Source: Agapanthus africanus (taxonomy: Eukaryota > Streptophyta > Magnoliopsida > Asparagales > Amaryllidaceae). Taken from it: a stretch of 64,000 nt of DNA. The position numbers were made by a program, and so were the translations under genes. Under the pieces are notes generated by a model that saw only the letters and a program-made list of their open reading frames with translations, did no database searches and was not told the origin of the DNA. The stretch lies in the NCBI GenBank assembly GCA_030015575.1, contig JASDDO010000018.1:380675908-380739907 (forward strand). The letters run 5' to 3'. Positions 45,641-57,672 of this stretch are shown here, in pieces (position 1 is the first letter of the stretch; each line of letters starts with the position of its first letter).

Positions 45641-46629
45641 GAAAACGGAGACGAAACCGCATAGGTCGTCTTGCCTGAATTTGGGGGCAGATGCTATTTG
45701 GATTATCCATTCACTTCTCCGAAGATGCCAAGCTGATTTATGGTGCCGTGTATCGGAGGTTTGGACGGATGCGGCCGTTGTAGAAGACTTTGTTAGATTC
45801 CCCCTCGTTTGCGAGGGGTTTTTGATTATGGGGACGCTCTTTCCTGCAGGCGCAAGCCCCTGCAGTTAATTACGTTACCGCATCGCGGTAACCACTTTCT
45901 CCTGCTCCAGAAGGTCACTTCGTGTCGTGTGTGTTTGTTTTATTTTTGGTTTCCCATGCATTGTATACGGAGACTAATTTATGTTGTCGCCCGTAGGACG
46001 TGGATTAGTCCAAATCCGTATATTCTTAGATTTGGGTTTGGGTTGATTTAAGGATCGTTAATCTCGTTTGAGATTAAGATCAACTTAAATGTTTGTTGAG
46101 GGTACGTTAGTCTAATTTTAGGCTAAGATCTACTTAACAGGATTTTGGGATCATTCGGACCCAGCAAAAGAGCATTTGGTCTCCATTGTGTTAGTTTAAG
46201 GACGTTGCGGTCCATTGCTAGTTTAAGGACGTTTCAGTCCGCAGTGGGATGTGCCCGTCAATTTGGGAGTGCACCAAAGAGTTATTGGTTATTGTGACCC
46301 ACCACCTCTCTGAAGACGCTGAAGAATTACAACGACATGTATCAGAGGTGTGAGGAGATGTACCCTTGAACCAATGTCCGTTGGGAGATCTGTAGTCGCA
46401 TTTAGGACTAAGACCAATTTGGAAAATGATGAGCACATGGGCTTGGTTGATCTGAATTGGGAATTTGGTCAACTTAGACTCAACCCACTCAGTCTTTGAA
46501 TAGAGTGTTAAACACTTGCTTGGGCTCAGTCTCTTTTCTGTGCAAATAATGCTGAGCATTCATATGGGTTCTGACACTCATACTTTGCTTTACTTTCCCC
46601 ACTCTTTTTTTTGTTCTTTTATTTTTATG
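45640..46629. other. Gypsy B 3' region with diverged direct repeats
   Basis: No coding frame is recognised. Segments at about 45680-45770 and 46255-46350 are diverged direct copies (AATTTGGG, CACCTCTC or ACTTCTCC, TATCAGAGG or TATCGGAGG). 'agtttaaggacgtt.c.gtcc' occurs twice at 46194-46240, as in the array near 61760-61990. Confidence 0.55.
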
Positions 46630-46880
46630 GAGTGTTAAACACTCTTTATGGCGCCCACGTGCGGAGCACGTGAGGTGCTTGGCGCTGAGCATCAACCACT
46701 GAGTGCTAGGCACTCCTTATTGAGCAGCGCCCACGTGAGGGACACGTGAGGCGCTTGGCGCTGAGCGCCAGCCATTGAGTGCTAAGCACTCTTTATTGAG
46801 CAGCGTCCACGTGGGGCGCTTGGCGCTGAGTGCCAATCATCGAGTGCTAAGCACTCTTATTGAGCGGCGCCCACGTGAGG
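46630..46880. repeat. Degenerate tandem array of palindromes and CACGTG boxes
   Basis: GAGTGTTAAACACTC (46630) and GAGTGCTA(A/G)GCACTC (46701, 46777, 46842) recur every 65-76 bp. They alternate with GCGCCCACGTGAGG and CTTGGCGCTGAG. The palindromes are perfect or nearly so. Several CACGTG (G-box) words are included. Confidence 0.85.
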
Positions 46881-46977
46881 CGCTTGTACGCTCGGTTTTC
46901 TTCGTGTATTCTGTTATGAAGAGTTCAATTCTCTGTTCTTTTATGGATTTTTGATCCCCAAGAACAAGTTCATCCCT

Positions 46978-47590
46978 ATGAGAATTAAATTCTCATTTGT
47001 GGGAGACTTGTCTCATGGATCTCAGATCTAGCGAAAGAACTAAGTTCTTTTATGAGGGTTAAACCCTTGGATATGCAGATGAGATGCTCTGATCTCTATT
47101 ATTATTTTTATTTACCTCAAAGAGAGGTATTCTTCTTTCTTCCCCCTTAAAGATTTCTTCTTACTAGCTCTAAAGCTTATGGGGGGGAGGGTTTCTCTCC
47201 CTCAGACCTGAAGTCTTGGGTCCTTTATATAGTAGAGGCACATCTGTTGATTTAGTTATAGAAATCTCTCGTTGAGAGATCCTGATTGATTTGGGGATTT
47301 TATCCACCGTTGGATGTTTGATCCAAGGACTTCTGTTTTACAGAAGATATTTTTCTTGTTTTTAACAAGATTAGGGAAATATTTTCTCATACAGAATTGA
47401 TTATGCATATAGGTGATTTTTAATCACCATTGGATTTTTAATCCAACGGTGCTCTGTTTTACAGAGCGTAATCTTTCTTATTTAGAAAGATTTGAGGAAT
47501 ATTTCCTCAGCAGAATTTAATTCTGCACTTTGATGATTTATTATCTCCGTTGGATCTTTGATCTAATTGCTCTGTTTAACAGAGAGCTTT
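46978..47590. repeat. Cluster of perfect short hairpins
   Basis: At least twelve different perfect inverted repeats lie almost end to end. Examples are ATGAGAATT/AATTCTCAT (46978), AAAGAACT/AGTTCTTT, ATCTCTC/GAGAGAT, CTTCTGT/ACAGAAG, TCTTGTT/AACAAGA, GGTGATT/AATCACC, GCTCTGT/ACAGAGC, AATCTTTCT/AGAAAGATT, TGAGGAA/TTCCTCA and GCAGAATT/AATTCTGC. Loops are mostly 1-5 bases, often TTT. No protein frame is present. Confidence 0.85.
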
Positions 47591-47830
47591 TAGTTCTGGC
47601 GCTGGCGCCCTCGTGCGAGGCACGTGAGGCACTGCCTCAGAGTTTTTAACTATGGGCGTTGCCTTTCAAACTTTGAACAGAGCTTTGCTCTTTTATTGGG
47701 GAAACAAATCAGAGTTTTTTTTAACTCTTTGGCGCTGGCGCCTTCGTGCAAGGCACGTGAGGCGCTGCTTCAGAGTTTTTAAACTCTTGGCGCCGGTGCC
47801 CTCGTGCAAGGCACGTGAGGCGCTGCCTCT
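47591..47830. repeat. Three-unit GGCGC/CACGTG tandem repeat
   Basis: GGCGC(T/C)GG(C/T)GCC(C/T)TCGTGC followed by AGGCACGTGAGGC(A/G)CTGC recurs at about 47598, 47733 and 47788, each followed by TCAGAGTTTTTAA or CTC. It is related in wording to the array at 46630-46880. Confidence 0.8.
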
Positions 47831-48019
47831 TTATTGAATGTGTCTTTTCGTCTTCTTTCTTTGCTTTTCCTGAGCCAAACTTTTCTTTTCCAATGCTTGG
47901 AAATAGTTTCATCATGCACAACATTTTCTGTGCCTAGACTTAAATGTCTCCCTTCATAATCTGAAGCAATGCTTCTCTTCTCTTTCATTTTCAGAGAATT
48001 ATTTTAACAGAGAAGAGCT

Positions 48020-48552
48020 ATGACTTGTAATCGTCCACATCCTTGCCGGCAGCCATGGGAGGTGCCTATTGAGGAAATTGTTCCTCGTTTTGCTGCCCGC
48101 TTGGTGAACCCTGCTCTTAGGGATGACCGATGTGATACGGTGCTGTAAGAGCTCTCAACTCGTAGAGGATCTCCTCTCCCCATTGGCTCCATTTGGCTCC
48201 GGATGATCTGCTTGTCCGTACTCGATGATATTCCCCCTCATCCAGTAGGGATGACTTCGACGATATTCGACGCAGCGGAGGACAAGATCGAGTACTTTCA
48301 TGAGGCACTTTTGATTACCACGGCTCTGAGAGATCGCTCTGTTCAGCTGCTAAGCCAGATGCGGGCTCAGCGGGCCATCATGCCTGCCTTCGCTGATGGA
48401 CACGGTGCTGACGATGGAGAGAGACTCTTTGTGAAGATCGCCGCTTTGCTATGGTGGAGAAGGAAGAGAGGGAGTTAGAGAATTTTATCCATAGTTTTGT
48501 GAATCCCTGTACTTTCGATCCCATGTATGGTGATCTATTTCCCATAGAATAA
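48020..48552 (+). pseudogene. Opposite-strand ORF remnant in Gypsy B
   Basis: On the plus strand, opposite to pol, ATG at 48020 opens a frame reading RQPWEVPIEEIVPRFAARLV. One TAA at 48146 interrupts it, and it continues to 48478 (IFDAAEDKIEYFHEALLITT). A shift to another frame near 48440 gives MVEKEERELENF and ends PIE-stop at 48552, beside GAATAAAATG, a plausible poly(A) signal. Tat-lineage gypsy elements are known to carry an antisense ORF between pol and the 3' LTR, so the position fits. I do not recognise the protein itself. Damage is one stop plus one shift. Confidence 0.5.
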
Positions 48553-48866
48553 AATGTTCAGTTAAATGCTTTCTTTTTGTCGTTGACCACTAAGTGCTCC
48601 CTTTCTAACACATGTTCTTCCTCTGATGCGTGTATATACGTATATGAATGAGCCCGATTTCACACATATCTGTAAACGAAACTTAAACCGGTGTAAACAG
48701 GAACAAATAGCTCTTGGCCGAAGATTTTGGCGGGAACAAATGCCTCCCACTATTTTTCCCATGTAAGTATGTACGTGGGTGAAGTAGTGCAGAGTTATGC
48801 ATAGCCATGGAATTGAGGGTTTAGGAGACAAGTTTAGGGTCCTTGTAGCCTAAGACTTTTTTCGTC

Positions 48867-49260
48867 TTCAGGAGCCGTAAGGGTCTCAAGAAGGTTATTT
48901 CTCCCTACGAGTCGAGAAGATCCGTAGGTGTATTTTCTCCTTAGGAGTCGTGAGGACTCCTAAGTGTGTTCCCTCTTGAGAGTCGTAAGGATCTCACAAG
49001 AGAATTTTCCCCCTTACAAGTCGAGAAGACTCGTAAGTAGTTTTTTCCCTTCTTGTCGATATTCGACTTTGGAGAGTGTGGTCCGTGGATAGTATACAAT
49101 AGTCCATCTTGGACCTACTTGCAGGGCCCCAGTGCTTAGGAAACAGGTTGATATCCCTGTTTCCTAAGGCTATTTCCCTACGAGTCGAGATGAGTCGAGA
49201 AGTTCTCGCAGGAACATTGTTTTCCCTACGAGTCGAGACGAATCGAGAAGTTCTCGCAAG
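48867..49260. repeat. Hairpin-unit array 1 in Gypsy B
   Basis: Units of about 40 bp share a TCG(A/T)(G/A)A.GA core between complementary arms. Examples are CTTAGGAGT (48940) with ACTCCTAAG (48956-48964), CTCTTGAGAG with CTCACAAGAG, CTTACAAGT with ACTCGTAAG, and a 13-bp perfect pair CTTAGGAAACAGG (49135) with CCTGTTTCCTAAG (49156-49168). Linkers are GTGT and TTTTCTCC-like. Confidence 0.85.
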
Positions 49261-49506
49261 AATGTCCTAACGTCACAGTTAACCTCTGCTGATAGAAGTC
49301 CGTTAGGGTCTGTGGTACTAGGGTTTTTGTCCGTCGTACCGTCGCGTTGGCCGATGTATTCCCCGATATGCAATCTTACTATTTGAGTAGCCCCACGACT
49401 GTCGTTTCTTTGATCCCTTCGAGGGCTGGACAAGACGTCTTCAAGTAATCTCCCAGGTCATATTACCGTCGGAAGAGCAAGCGTTAGGGATTTTCCATGC
49501 CGCTTT

Positions 49507-51717
49507 TATTAGTTATATGTATGCCCTAGAGGCCATTACTGTACATAGGATGTATATTGTAGTGGATGCTAGGACATATATAGGGAGGACTTTCTTGCTC
49601 GACATGATAGTATGCTATCTGGTTGCTCTTTACCTTAACGTGTATACTGATTGTCTCTCTGTTACATGTTGGTAAAACCCTTAGGATGTGTGCTTGACTA
49701 CCTGGACTATGATGCGGATCATACTAGTGGGGACATGGTAGTCCATAAGTACATCCTTCAAAGTCCCTAGTCGTGGGTGTATCGAGACGGGGCATCGATA
49801 TACCAGTATAGACTAGCGTATACCTTCTCGACCCATACAGATGGGCGATGGATGATCCCATATCCATTGGTGTTTGACATCAGAGATGATATACGGGTGC
49901 TCAGTGGAGACTGGGTACACTGGACGGACTCGCCGAGAACTCCCAGATGGTATTATACCTTACGTCAGATGGCAGTTCTCAGGTGACACTGGTACAGAGT
50001 AGTCTGTTGACCCGAGATCGTCATAGAGTCTTGTGTGGTTCCCACTGTGCTTTGATTTCCATCTTACCACGTCCAAGAGGGCGTGCAAAATGGTGGTTTT
50101 TGGGTACAGTCCCGAATTACATGGAGGCAATGAGCGATAGGAGGGGATTCGTCTCTCCCGGTATAGGGGGTTGATGTTGCGCTGTGTTCGATTGGCTATA
50201 ACCGGAAATCCCTGGCCAGGGTTGCTGAGATTTACTGGTAAGTGTTACCAGTAGTTTCTCGAACTGTTATAGGCCTCATATCGACACGACTTATCGAGCT
50301 AATGGGGTCTGACGTTTACCACCCCTAGGCGAGATATGCGACATATCAGACGATCAGACCGGACTGTACGGTAAGTGTTACTGGTTGGATTCACAGGAGT
50401 GTGAGCGGGCTTGCTCGTCGATCTTCTGATCGCTCAATACCCGGGTGGCCGTTACGTTTAGCAGACCGCTTGCGGCTTGTGGGTGTTTGATATGATCATC
50501 ACCTGCTGCCAGCGTATTGACGAGTCTTTAGAGTCCTACACAGAGGTTTCCTGGCTCAAGCGAAACGAAATAGGAGCGCATATGAGATATGTTCGGGACC
50601 GAGAATAATGCGTGTATGTGATACCGTATTTCATTCTCACGATGAATGTGTCGACTGGTTGTATGCGATATAACCTAGTTATCGAATCAAGGATTGATTC
50701 GATAAGCCGATACATTGAATATTAGTCGGTTATATGCGATATGACCGGGTCGTTAAATCAAGTGTTGATTTAATGATTTAATGCATAATTATATATTTGA
50801 TATATTACTTTGCATTAACTAGTATTGGTTCACTTTAAATGGGTTTTCTCACTTCATTTGCACATTGTATATGTGATATAGTTTTGTGCACTTGTATGTA
50901 TCATGTTTGATGATACATGATAGTTTGGTGTATGGTTTAAACCATGGTTGGTCAATGGTTAGGGTTTCTTATGCTTCATTTACTTATTCTTTTATTTATT
51001 CATTGATTTGTGAAAGAAATTAAATGGTGGCCATTTTTGGATTATCCTTGAAGCTTCATGAAGCTTTGAAATGGTTGACCATTTTGTTTCTTTCTCTAAC
51101 CCTAACCATACAACCTAACCTTAGTTAATTCTCTACACCTAACTAGAGTTGGATTATGATAAGTATTCATTGATTTTCTATTTTTCAAAATAACTTATCA
51201 TATTATTCTTTCTTCTTCTTCTTCTTCATCTTCTTCAATGAAGAAAGCATGACTTCATCAATGGTGACTTGAAGAAATGAGTGAGAAATCCAATTCTAAA
51301 GTGAACCCACTTCCTATTTATTCATCTTCTACCTCTTGCCAAGTAGTATAGGGTGTTTCCTTCACAAGTTTTCATGGCTTGGTGAAGGTGGAGCTTGATC
51401 TTGTGATGCCTCGACGTAGATCATCTTCGGCATCGTAGTCGATGACCTAGCCCGTCCATTCTCCGATGAAGCCGATGCTAGAGCCCGGGATCCGATGATC
51501 GCAGCGAGGAGACATCATCACGGAGCTATGGAGGTGGAGCACCAGATCTACAAAGGTTGTATTTCCGTACAACTCTTAGTTAAGTTGTTAACTAGCTTTT
51601 CGTTTCGCCTAAAATCTAGTTATCGATCCGTATTTGGGTTTCTCGGCACTTGTAAGTTTTGAAATTGGCATGGTTGATGCCTTGTGAGACCTCATTAGTG
51701 TGCCTAGGAACCCTACA
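49507..51717 (+). repeat. Element 6, 5' LTR
   Basis: 2211 bp. The first bases read TATTAGTT where the other LTR has TGTTAGTT, so the terminal TG has mutated. It ends AGGAACCCTACA. It contains a CTT-rich run at about 51206-51230. Confidence 0.93.
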
Positions 51718-51718
51718 G

Positions 51719-51731
51719 TGGTATCAGAGCC
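51719..51731 (+). other. Element 6 primer-binding site
   Basis: TGGTATCAGAGCC, one base after the LTR. Confidence 0.95.
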
Positions 51732-54700
51732 TAGCTAGAGCCTTAGGCGATGCGTAGATGCAGTTTGAAGTCCGATCGAACCAAAACCCGAACCCGAAAC
51801 ATGCTCTCTGGACTTTTTCTAAAAAATGGGTTTTTTCCAGATTAAAAATTTCTAAAAAATTCAGCAGGGTCCTATTAGAATTACTGTGAAATTCGTGGGG
51901 CTAATTCGTCAAAAGTGCGACGGAACCGCGGCAGAAGCCTGGCTTTTGCGGCGGTTCCGCGGCCGTTTGATGACGTCACCCTTCCTATTTTGCACAGTAA
52001 TTCCTCTTTCACAGTGCTGAGTTTTATGGGAATTTTTAATATTTATTCAAGAGTTGAATTTTCTGGGGTTGTTTTGGGGATTCGGTGTTTCGATCGGAGT
52101 ATCAGATTTTGTCTATGTGGCTTTCCGGATAATTTTTGAATATGTTAAAAAGTTCGACCAGATATAAATACCCAATTTTTCCCCTGTCGGGAAATTTCCA
52201 AGTGTTGGATTTTTCCGTAGTTTAACGATGTTCTAAGTAGTGCAAGTAACGCGATGGACCCTCTAGAAGACAACAAACCTTAACTCGATTATGTGACCGT
52301 CTTGAACTGCCCTTTGAACCTTCGGGTTTGGGGCAGTACGGCATGCCACATGTGAGGCGTTGGCTTGACCCTTCTACGGCTGGACCGTTGGTACTGAGGC
52401 ACGAACTGAATGTTGTTAGACTTATTTCATGTGTTGAGCTGTTTCGGGAAAACTTGGGTGTTTGAATGTTCGATCGGAAAGTTTAACATTTTCTATTTAT
52501 CTGGAATGGGATACAATAATTGGAATTCACAAGTAGTTATGAGATAACTGAATGAATGTTATAAACATAGCACTTTAGTCTCACTTGATCGGTTGCCACG
52601 GAATTTTGATGTGATCAAAAGTCCATCGCAATCACGTAGCGTACGCGGATACTCGCCGGGTAAACTTAATAGACAGCCTCACTCCATAGCCCCGACCAAG
52701 TGACTGTAGGAGAACCCCGTCGCCGAAAGCATCCGTTCGGGTGCTCGCGGCAGCGGTGTTCCGCCTTGGTGCACTTCGTCGACGGTATCGGGGGTGCAGC
52801 CGCCTACTAAAGTTTGCGACTAGCATTCGATCAGGATGTCGGGAATCTTGTTGAATTGCCCGACTTAAAATTGAAAAGTGTTTTCGATTTTGAGACTAAA
52901 ATGCGGGGTTTATAATTGTTAGGCATGTGATGTCTAAGGTATTCATTTGATTAGGCATGTGATGTCTATGCACGTTGCGGATTCCAACTGTTGTAGTTTT
53001 ACACTTTCTTTTCTGTGACCGTAAGTGTAATATGTGATATCGCCGGTTTCGTTGCTATATGTCAACAACAATTGGGATGCGCATATTTACTTACGTTGAT
53101 GACATGTGGTGTTATGTATTGCTGGATATGTTATATTGGATTGTCGAGTTTGAATAGCCCGGGGGTTTTTATGTGAGATGAGTGTTTTTCATTTTCATTC
53201 ATGTAAAAACTTGTATGTAATATTCTTTTATTGGGGCACTTTCAGGTTGCGGAAGTTGTCACCCTTTGTATATTATTTACTTTTCCGCACTAGGATAGAC
53301 CCAAGGAGGGGAGCACAAGTAACCGGGTTCTGGAGTCCAGTGGGAGACCGACTCGAGGAGTCGAGTCCGGGTCTCCTAACTCCAGAATTGGTAGGATTGC
53401 TTGCCGCTCTCGTAGGGGTCTAGGGGTGTGGGTTTGGCTATTCATCGCGACCGTGGAATTCGTGTTTTATACTGGCTCGTATTGAAAACACGGACGTCCT
53501 AGTATATCCAATATTTCATATGATTCTTCTGCTGCGATATCTATGATGTGATCATGTGATGTTCTGTGATAGATACAGTATATAGTATATATGATATATT
53601 ATATAGGCGTTACTTATGTTTTACACCCGCGCTAGCCCTGCCCCGCTCTGCCGTTAGTTACCTAACCTAACGGTGCACGAGGGGACATCGAGGCGAATGC
53701 GGATGGCATAAGTGTACGTCGTATTTATCTATGATGTTTAGTTACTTAAATGATGGGACTTCATTAATGTGATTAGTGAAATAAAAGAAACCTAAGATGT
53801 TGTAGAATCGAATTTCAAAAATAAAACAGATAGCTACAGTTCTTGCTTTGCACAGCGGTATATGTAATATATCCTGCACCTTATTCGATGAGGAAAGGAC
53901 CGAGATCCCTTCACCGGGAGTGACTCCTTTAGCAATAACTGGCAGATGCTACACACTCGGTTTATCTTTTGATTGCTTTTAAGAGTTTTTGCTTTGCACA
54001 GTGATATATATGATATATCCCGCACCTCATTCGACGAGGAAAGGACCGACGATCCCTTCACCGGGAGTGACTCCTTTAGCAAAACTAGAAAAGGCTCAAA
54101 AGCACTCCATTTCAAAATTCATTCGATCCTACAACGATATCAAGTTCATTACGCAATAGGTTTTCAGAAAAACCTGTCGTAGCCCTCCGTCATTTCAGAT
54201 AAGTACTAGTTAGTATTCGTGCTACGTTTGTTGACTATGTTAAGGCGTAGTGTGCGGTAGCTAATTAGTGCTTATCTGCATAAGCATATGATGCGATTGG
54301 ATTAGGGTAGTCGTGCGACTTTGTTGACTATGTTAAGGGTCGTGCGGGTGGGTTTAATTCAATCGGGAAATGACGGGTTGAACTTGACTAGCACTTATGA
54401 TTTGTTGACTATGTTAAGGTCATATAGCTGCTAGGGGCAAAATATTATCGGGAATTTCAAGTATTGAAATTTGCAATGAGATTGCATACCTTCTATGAGA
54501 TAGTTGGATCCCGATACCCGCTGCGAGTAAGAGTTACTCCTGGGAGAGTTTTACACATTACAATTAGCCGATCAAGTAGGTGTCTAGAAAGGTGTTAACG
54601 AGGTTACGCCTCTGGGAAAACGAGGTTTACATTAATTAGGTTCGTGCAAAAGCACGGGGGACCTCCCTCAAAGTACCGACACTGGCCTGGCTGAAAGATT

Positions 54701-54890
54701 GGCGAACTTGTAGTGTGTAATTAATCCCGGCTAGTCTTTCCTTTTAGGGTTTGAAGGAAGATTTGATAAAAACAGTGGGAGCCATCCTGATTAGATAAAA
54801 TAATAACCAATCTATTCTTGTAAGAGCGCACGCAGAGTGTTTTCTTCTTTCTCTCTCCTGGTAGCGACCATATCGCGCCTTAATCAAGAT
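51732..54890 (+). other. Element 6 untranslated leader
   Basis: A leader of about 3.1 kb, longer than in elements 2 and 3. It contains a stem-loop module at 53314-53405 (TTCTGGAGT/ACTCCAGAA, GGGAGACC/GGTCTCC and GACTCGA/TCGAGTC nested inside one another) and the CCGTTAG hairpin near 53651. A direct repeat of about 140 bp (53838 and 53978) carries a CTTTGCACAG..TATAT..GAGGAAAGGACC core. The part at about 52230-53000 has no counterpart I recognise in the other elements. Confidence 0.65.
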
Positions 54891-57640
54891 AATAATACGG
54901 ATTTTTGACCAAACCCGCTTGTTATACTGAGCTGGGGAACGTTGGTTCCGCTCCAACTTATAATTGTTATAAGACAGAGCAGGAAATAGGAGATTACCAG
55001 AATTCCCGTGCCACCCAAACGAAGAGAGTGCATGCTGATGCATCATCTTCGGGTGTGTTCGTTACAAAGAACTGTTTCTCAGTATCCTCCTGATCCTTGG
55101 TATATGATACCGGATCAGGATCCCAGATATGTAATCTGTTACATAGGGCTACAAAAAGGTAGAAAAACTGAGAACGGGTGATAAGTTTCATGAGGCAGAA
55201 AACGGGGCAAGTGTTGCAGCCAAGTCTGTTGGTCACTGTCACCCTGTATTCCAAATACATTGATCCTGAACGAATGTTATTAGATACCGAACCTGATATA
55301 CAAAATCATATCTATCTCTTTATTAGTAAAGAAATGAAAATTTTTTGTATAGATGGATAATGTTTTGAACATTTCCTATATCAAAAGTTGATCGGTTCAG
55401 GCACGTTATCTAAAAGCATTGATGTTCTAAATCAAACTACAGTTCTTTAGTATACGGAACACACACAAGAGGAAGAGTTCAGAAATGAACGAATCCTTCT
55501 TGAGGTATTATAGACTAGGTCATATCAATGCGACCCGACTAGCTGAAGTTACATATAGATGCATATTTAAATCAGTTTGAACTTACATCTTATGAAACTT
55601 GCCAGTCATGTTACAGAGATAAGATGACCATAGCCCTGTTTATTGGAAACAGAGAAAGAGTTAGTAAACTCTTGGGATGATACATGTTGATGTATGTAAG
55701 GTCCCCAGTCTACACATGCCAGGACTGGTTCTTTATACTTCATTACATTCTCTGATGATCTCTCAAGATTCAGACATATGTTCCTGTTGAAACACAAGTC
55801 AGAACCTTTTGAGATATTTACAGAATATAAGTTAGAAGTAGAGAACCAATACGGGTATAAGTGTTATGTCCTTTGATGAGATCAAGGAGGAGAATACTTG
55901 AGCACGGAATTCTTGGACTGTTCTAAAGGAGAATGAGATTCTCTCTCAGCATTACTCCTCCGTATACACCATAGCACGATGGTATATCGGGGCGGAGCAA
56001 TTGCACCCTATTCGATATGGCGCGCTCTATGATGAGTACTACTGAGTTTCCTATTTTCCTTTTTGGGAGTTATGCGCATGAGAAGCTGCATACCTATTGA
56101 ATAGGGTTCCAATCAAATCAGTTGCCTACCATTTCATATGTGATATGGAAAGGGAAGAGCCCATGTCTTAAGCTAGTTAAGATTTGGGGTTGTCCGTCCT
56201 ATGTCTAAAAGCAAAATCCGGACAAGCTCGAGGCAAGGTCAGTAATGTAGAATTGGAAATGTTCCAGCTATACAAACTGCGGCTGATGATTTGATAGAAC
56301 CAAAGGATTCAATAGTGACCAACGAACCTCAGCCTCTCCGCCGATCTAGTAAGGTTCCTCACCCACCTAAGAGATACTTCGGTTTCTCTATGACAGTGGG
56401 AGCGAGGATTGCATCATGAGATGATGACCCAACTAGTTTCGAGCTGGCCATCAGGAGTGGGACTCTGTAAGAATGGCTGGATGCTTAGCGATCTGAGATG
56501 GAATCCATGTACACCAACAAAGTATGGACTTTGGTTGCTATATCTGAAGAGTTAAATCCCCATCAGGAGCAAGTATATCTTGAGAAGATTACTTGGTGTA
56601 CTTGGAAAGGTTGAGACTTTCAAAGCTAGACTTGTTAAAGGTTTTCGTCACCGACCGGGTGTGGATAATGATGAAACCTTTTCCAGTGCCTATGCTTAAG
56701 TCCATCCAGATCCTACTTGCTACGGCTACATACCATGACTACGATATCTGGCGGTTGGGTGTCATGGCAGCTTTTATAAATAATGTTTTGGAAGAGAGCG
56801 TCTATAAGTACACAGCCAGAGGGCTTCGTAGACAGTGGGAGCAGCGGAAACGTGTGCAAGATGCTTTATAGGATAAAGCAGGCATCGCGGAGTTGGAACA
56901 TCTGTTTTGATGTGTTAGTCAAAGAGTTTGACATCATCAAAATGGTAGATGAACCTTGTATAAACAAAAAGGTAGTAGGGAGTATGGTGGCGATCATCGT
57001 AGAGTACGTGGATGACATACTCTTGATAGGGAAGGAGTTTCCTATGCTACGTTCGATCAATCTCTACTTATCACAAAGATTCTCCATCTAGGATCAAAGT
57101 GATACCTGCTAAATCCTGGATTTTGGATCTATGAGATAGATCTAAATGGATGTTAGGATACTCACTAGTTGTAGTGAGAAGGTATCAGTTGATCCTGGGG
57201 AGAATCACTGGAAGGGTTCCAGGATGATAAGGACGACTGAAAGTCAGTCACATGCATTGTCTTTACCCTCAGTAAAGGGACGGTATGTTGGAAAAGTTCC
57301 AAGCTAGATACCGTGGCATACTAGACGATAAAGGCTGGATATATCACTACTTAAGATGCTACCAAAGAGACAGTCTGGGTGTATTTTAGTTCATGAGATG
57401 AACTTAGTTCCTCCCATTATGTGACAATGGAGTTGTGGCTTATGCCAAGGAACGTCCGTCCCATCAGTGATCCAGATATATTCTAAGGCAGTGTCACCTG
57501 ATCGTGGAGATGGTTGATCCCCAGGGTGATCGAGGTAAGGAGAGTAGACTCAGAGGACAACACGGCGGATCCTCTCACGAAGGCCTATTCCCAGAGAGAG
57601 ATTTTTATGGGATGGTTGAGTATGAGATACTGCAACCACT
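54891..57640 (+). pseudogene. Element 6 decayed gag-pol
   Basis: Gag is reduced to a remnant near the zinc-knuckle region (CYKTEQEIGDYQNS followed by SSGVFVTKNC, collinear with the end of Gag in element 2). A DTGSGS protease motif follows at about 55107. Integrase pieces span roughly 55500-56150. Reverse transcriptase at about 56590-57090 keeps a clear YVDDILLIG. RNase H pieces (DPLTKAYSQ) run to about 57600. Frames change repeatedly, with in-frame stops in every domain. This cannot be a working polyprotein, despite the nearly identical LTRs. Confidence 0.8.
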
Positions 57641-57660
57641 GCTACAGATGGCCCTAGTGC

Positions 57661-57672
57661 AAGTGGGAGATT
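57661..57672 (+). other. Element 6 polypurine tract
   Basis: CAAGTGGGAGAT immediately before the 3' LTR. Confidence 0.9.
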
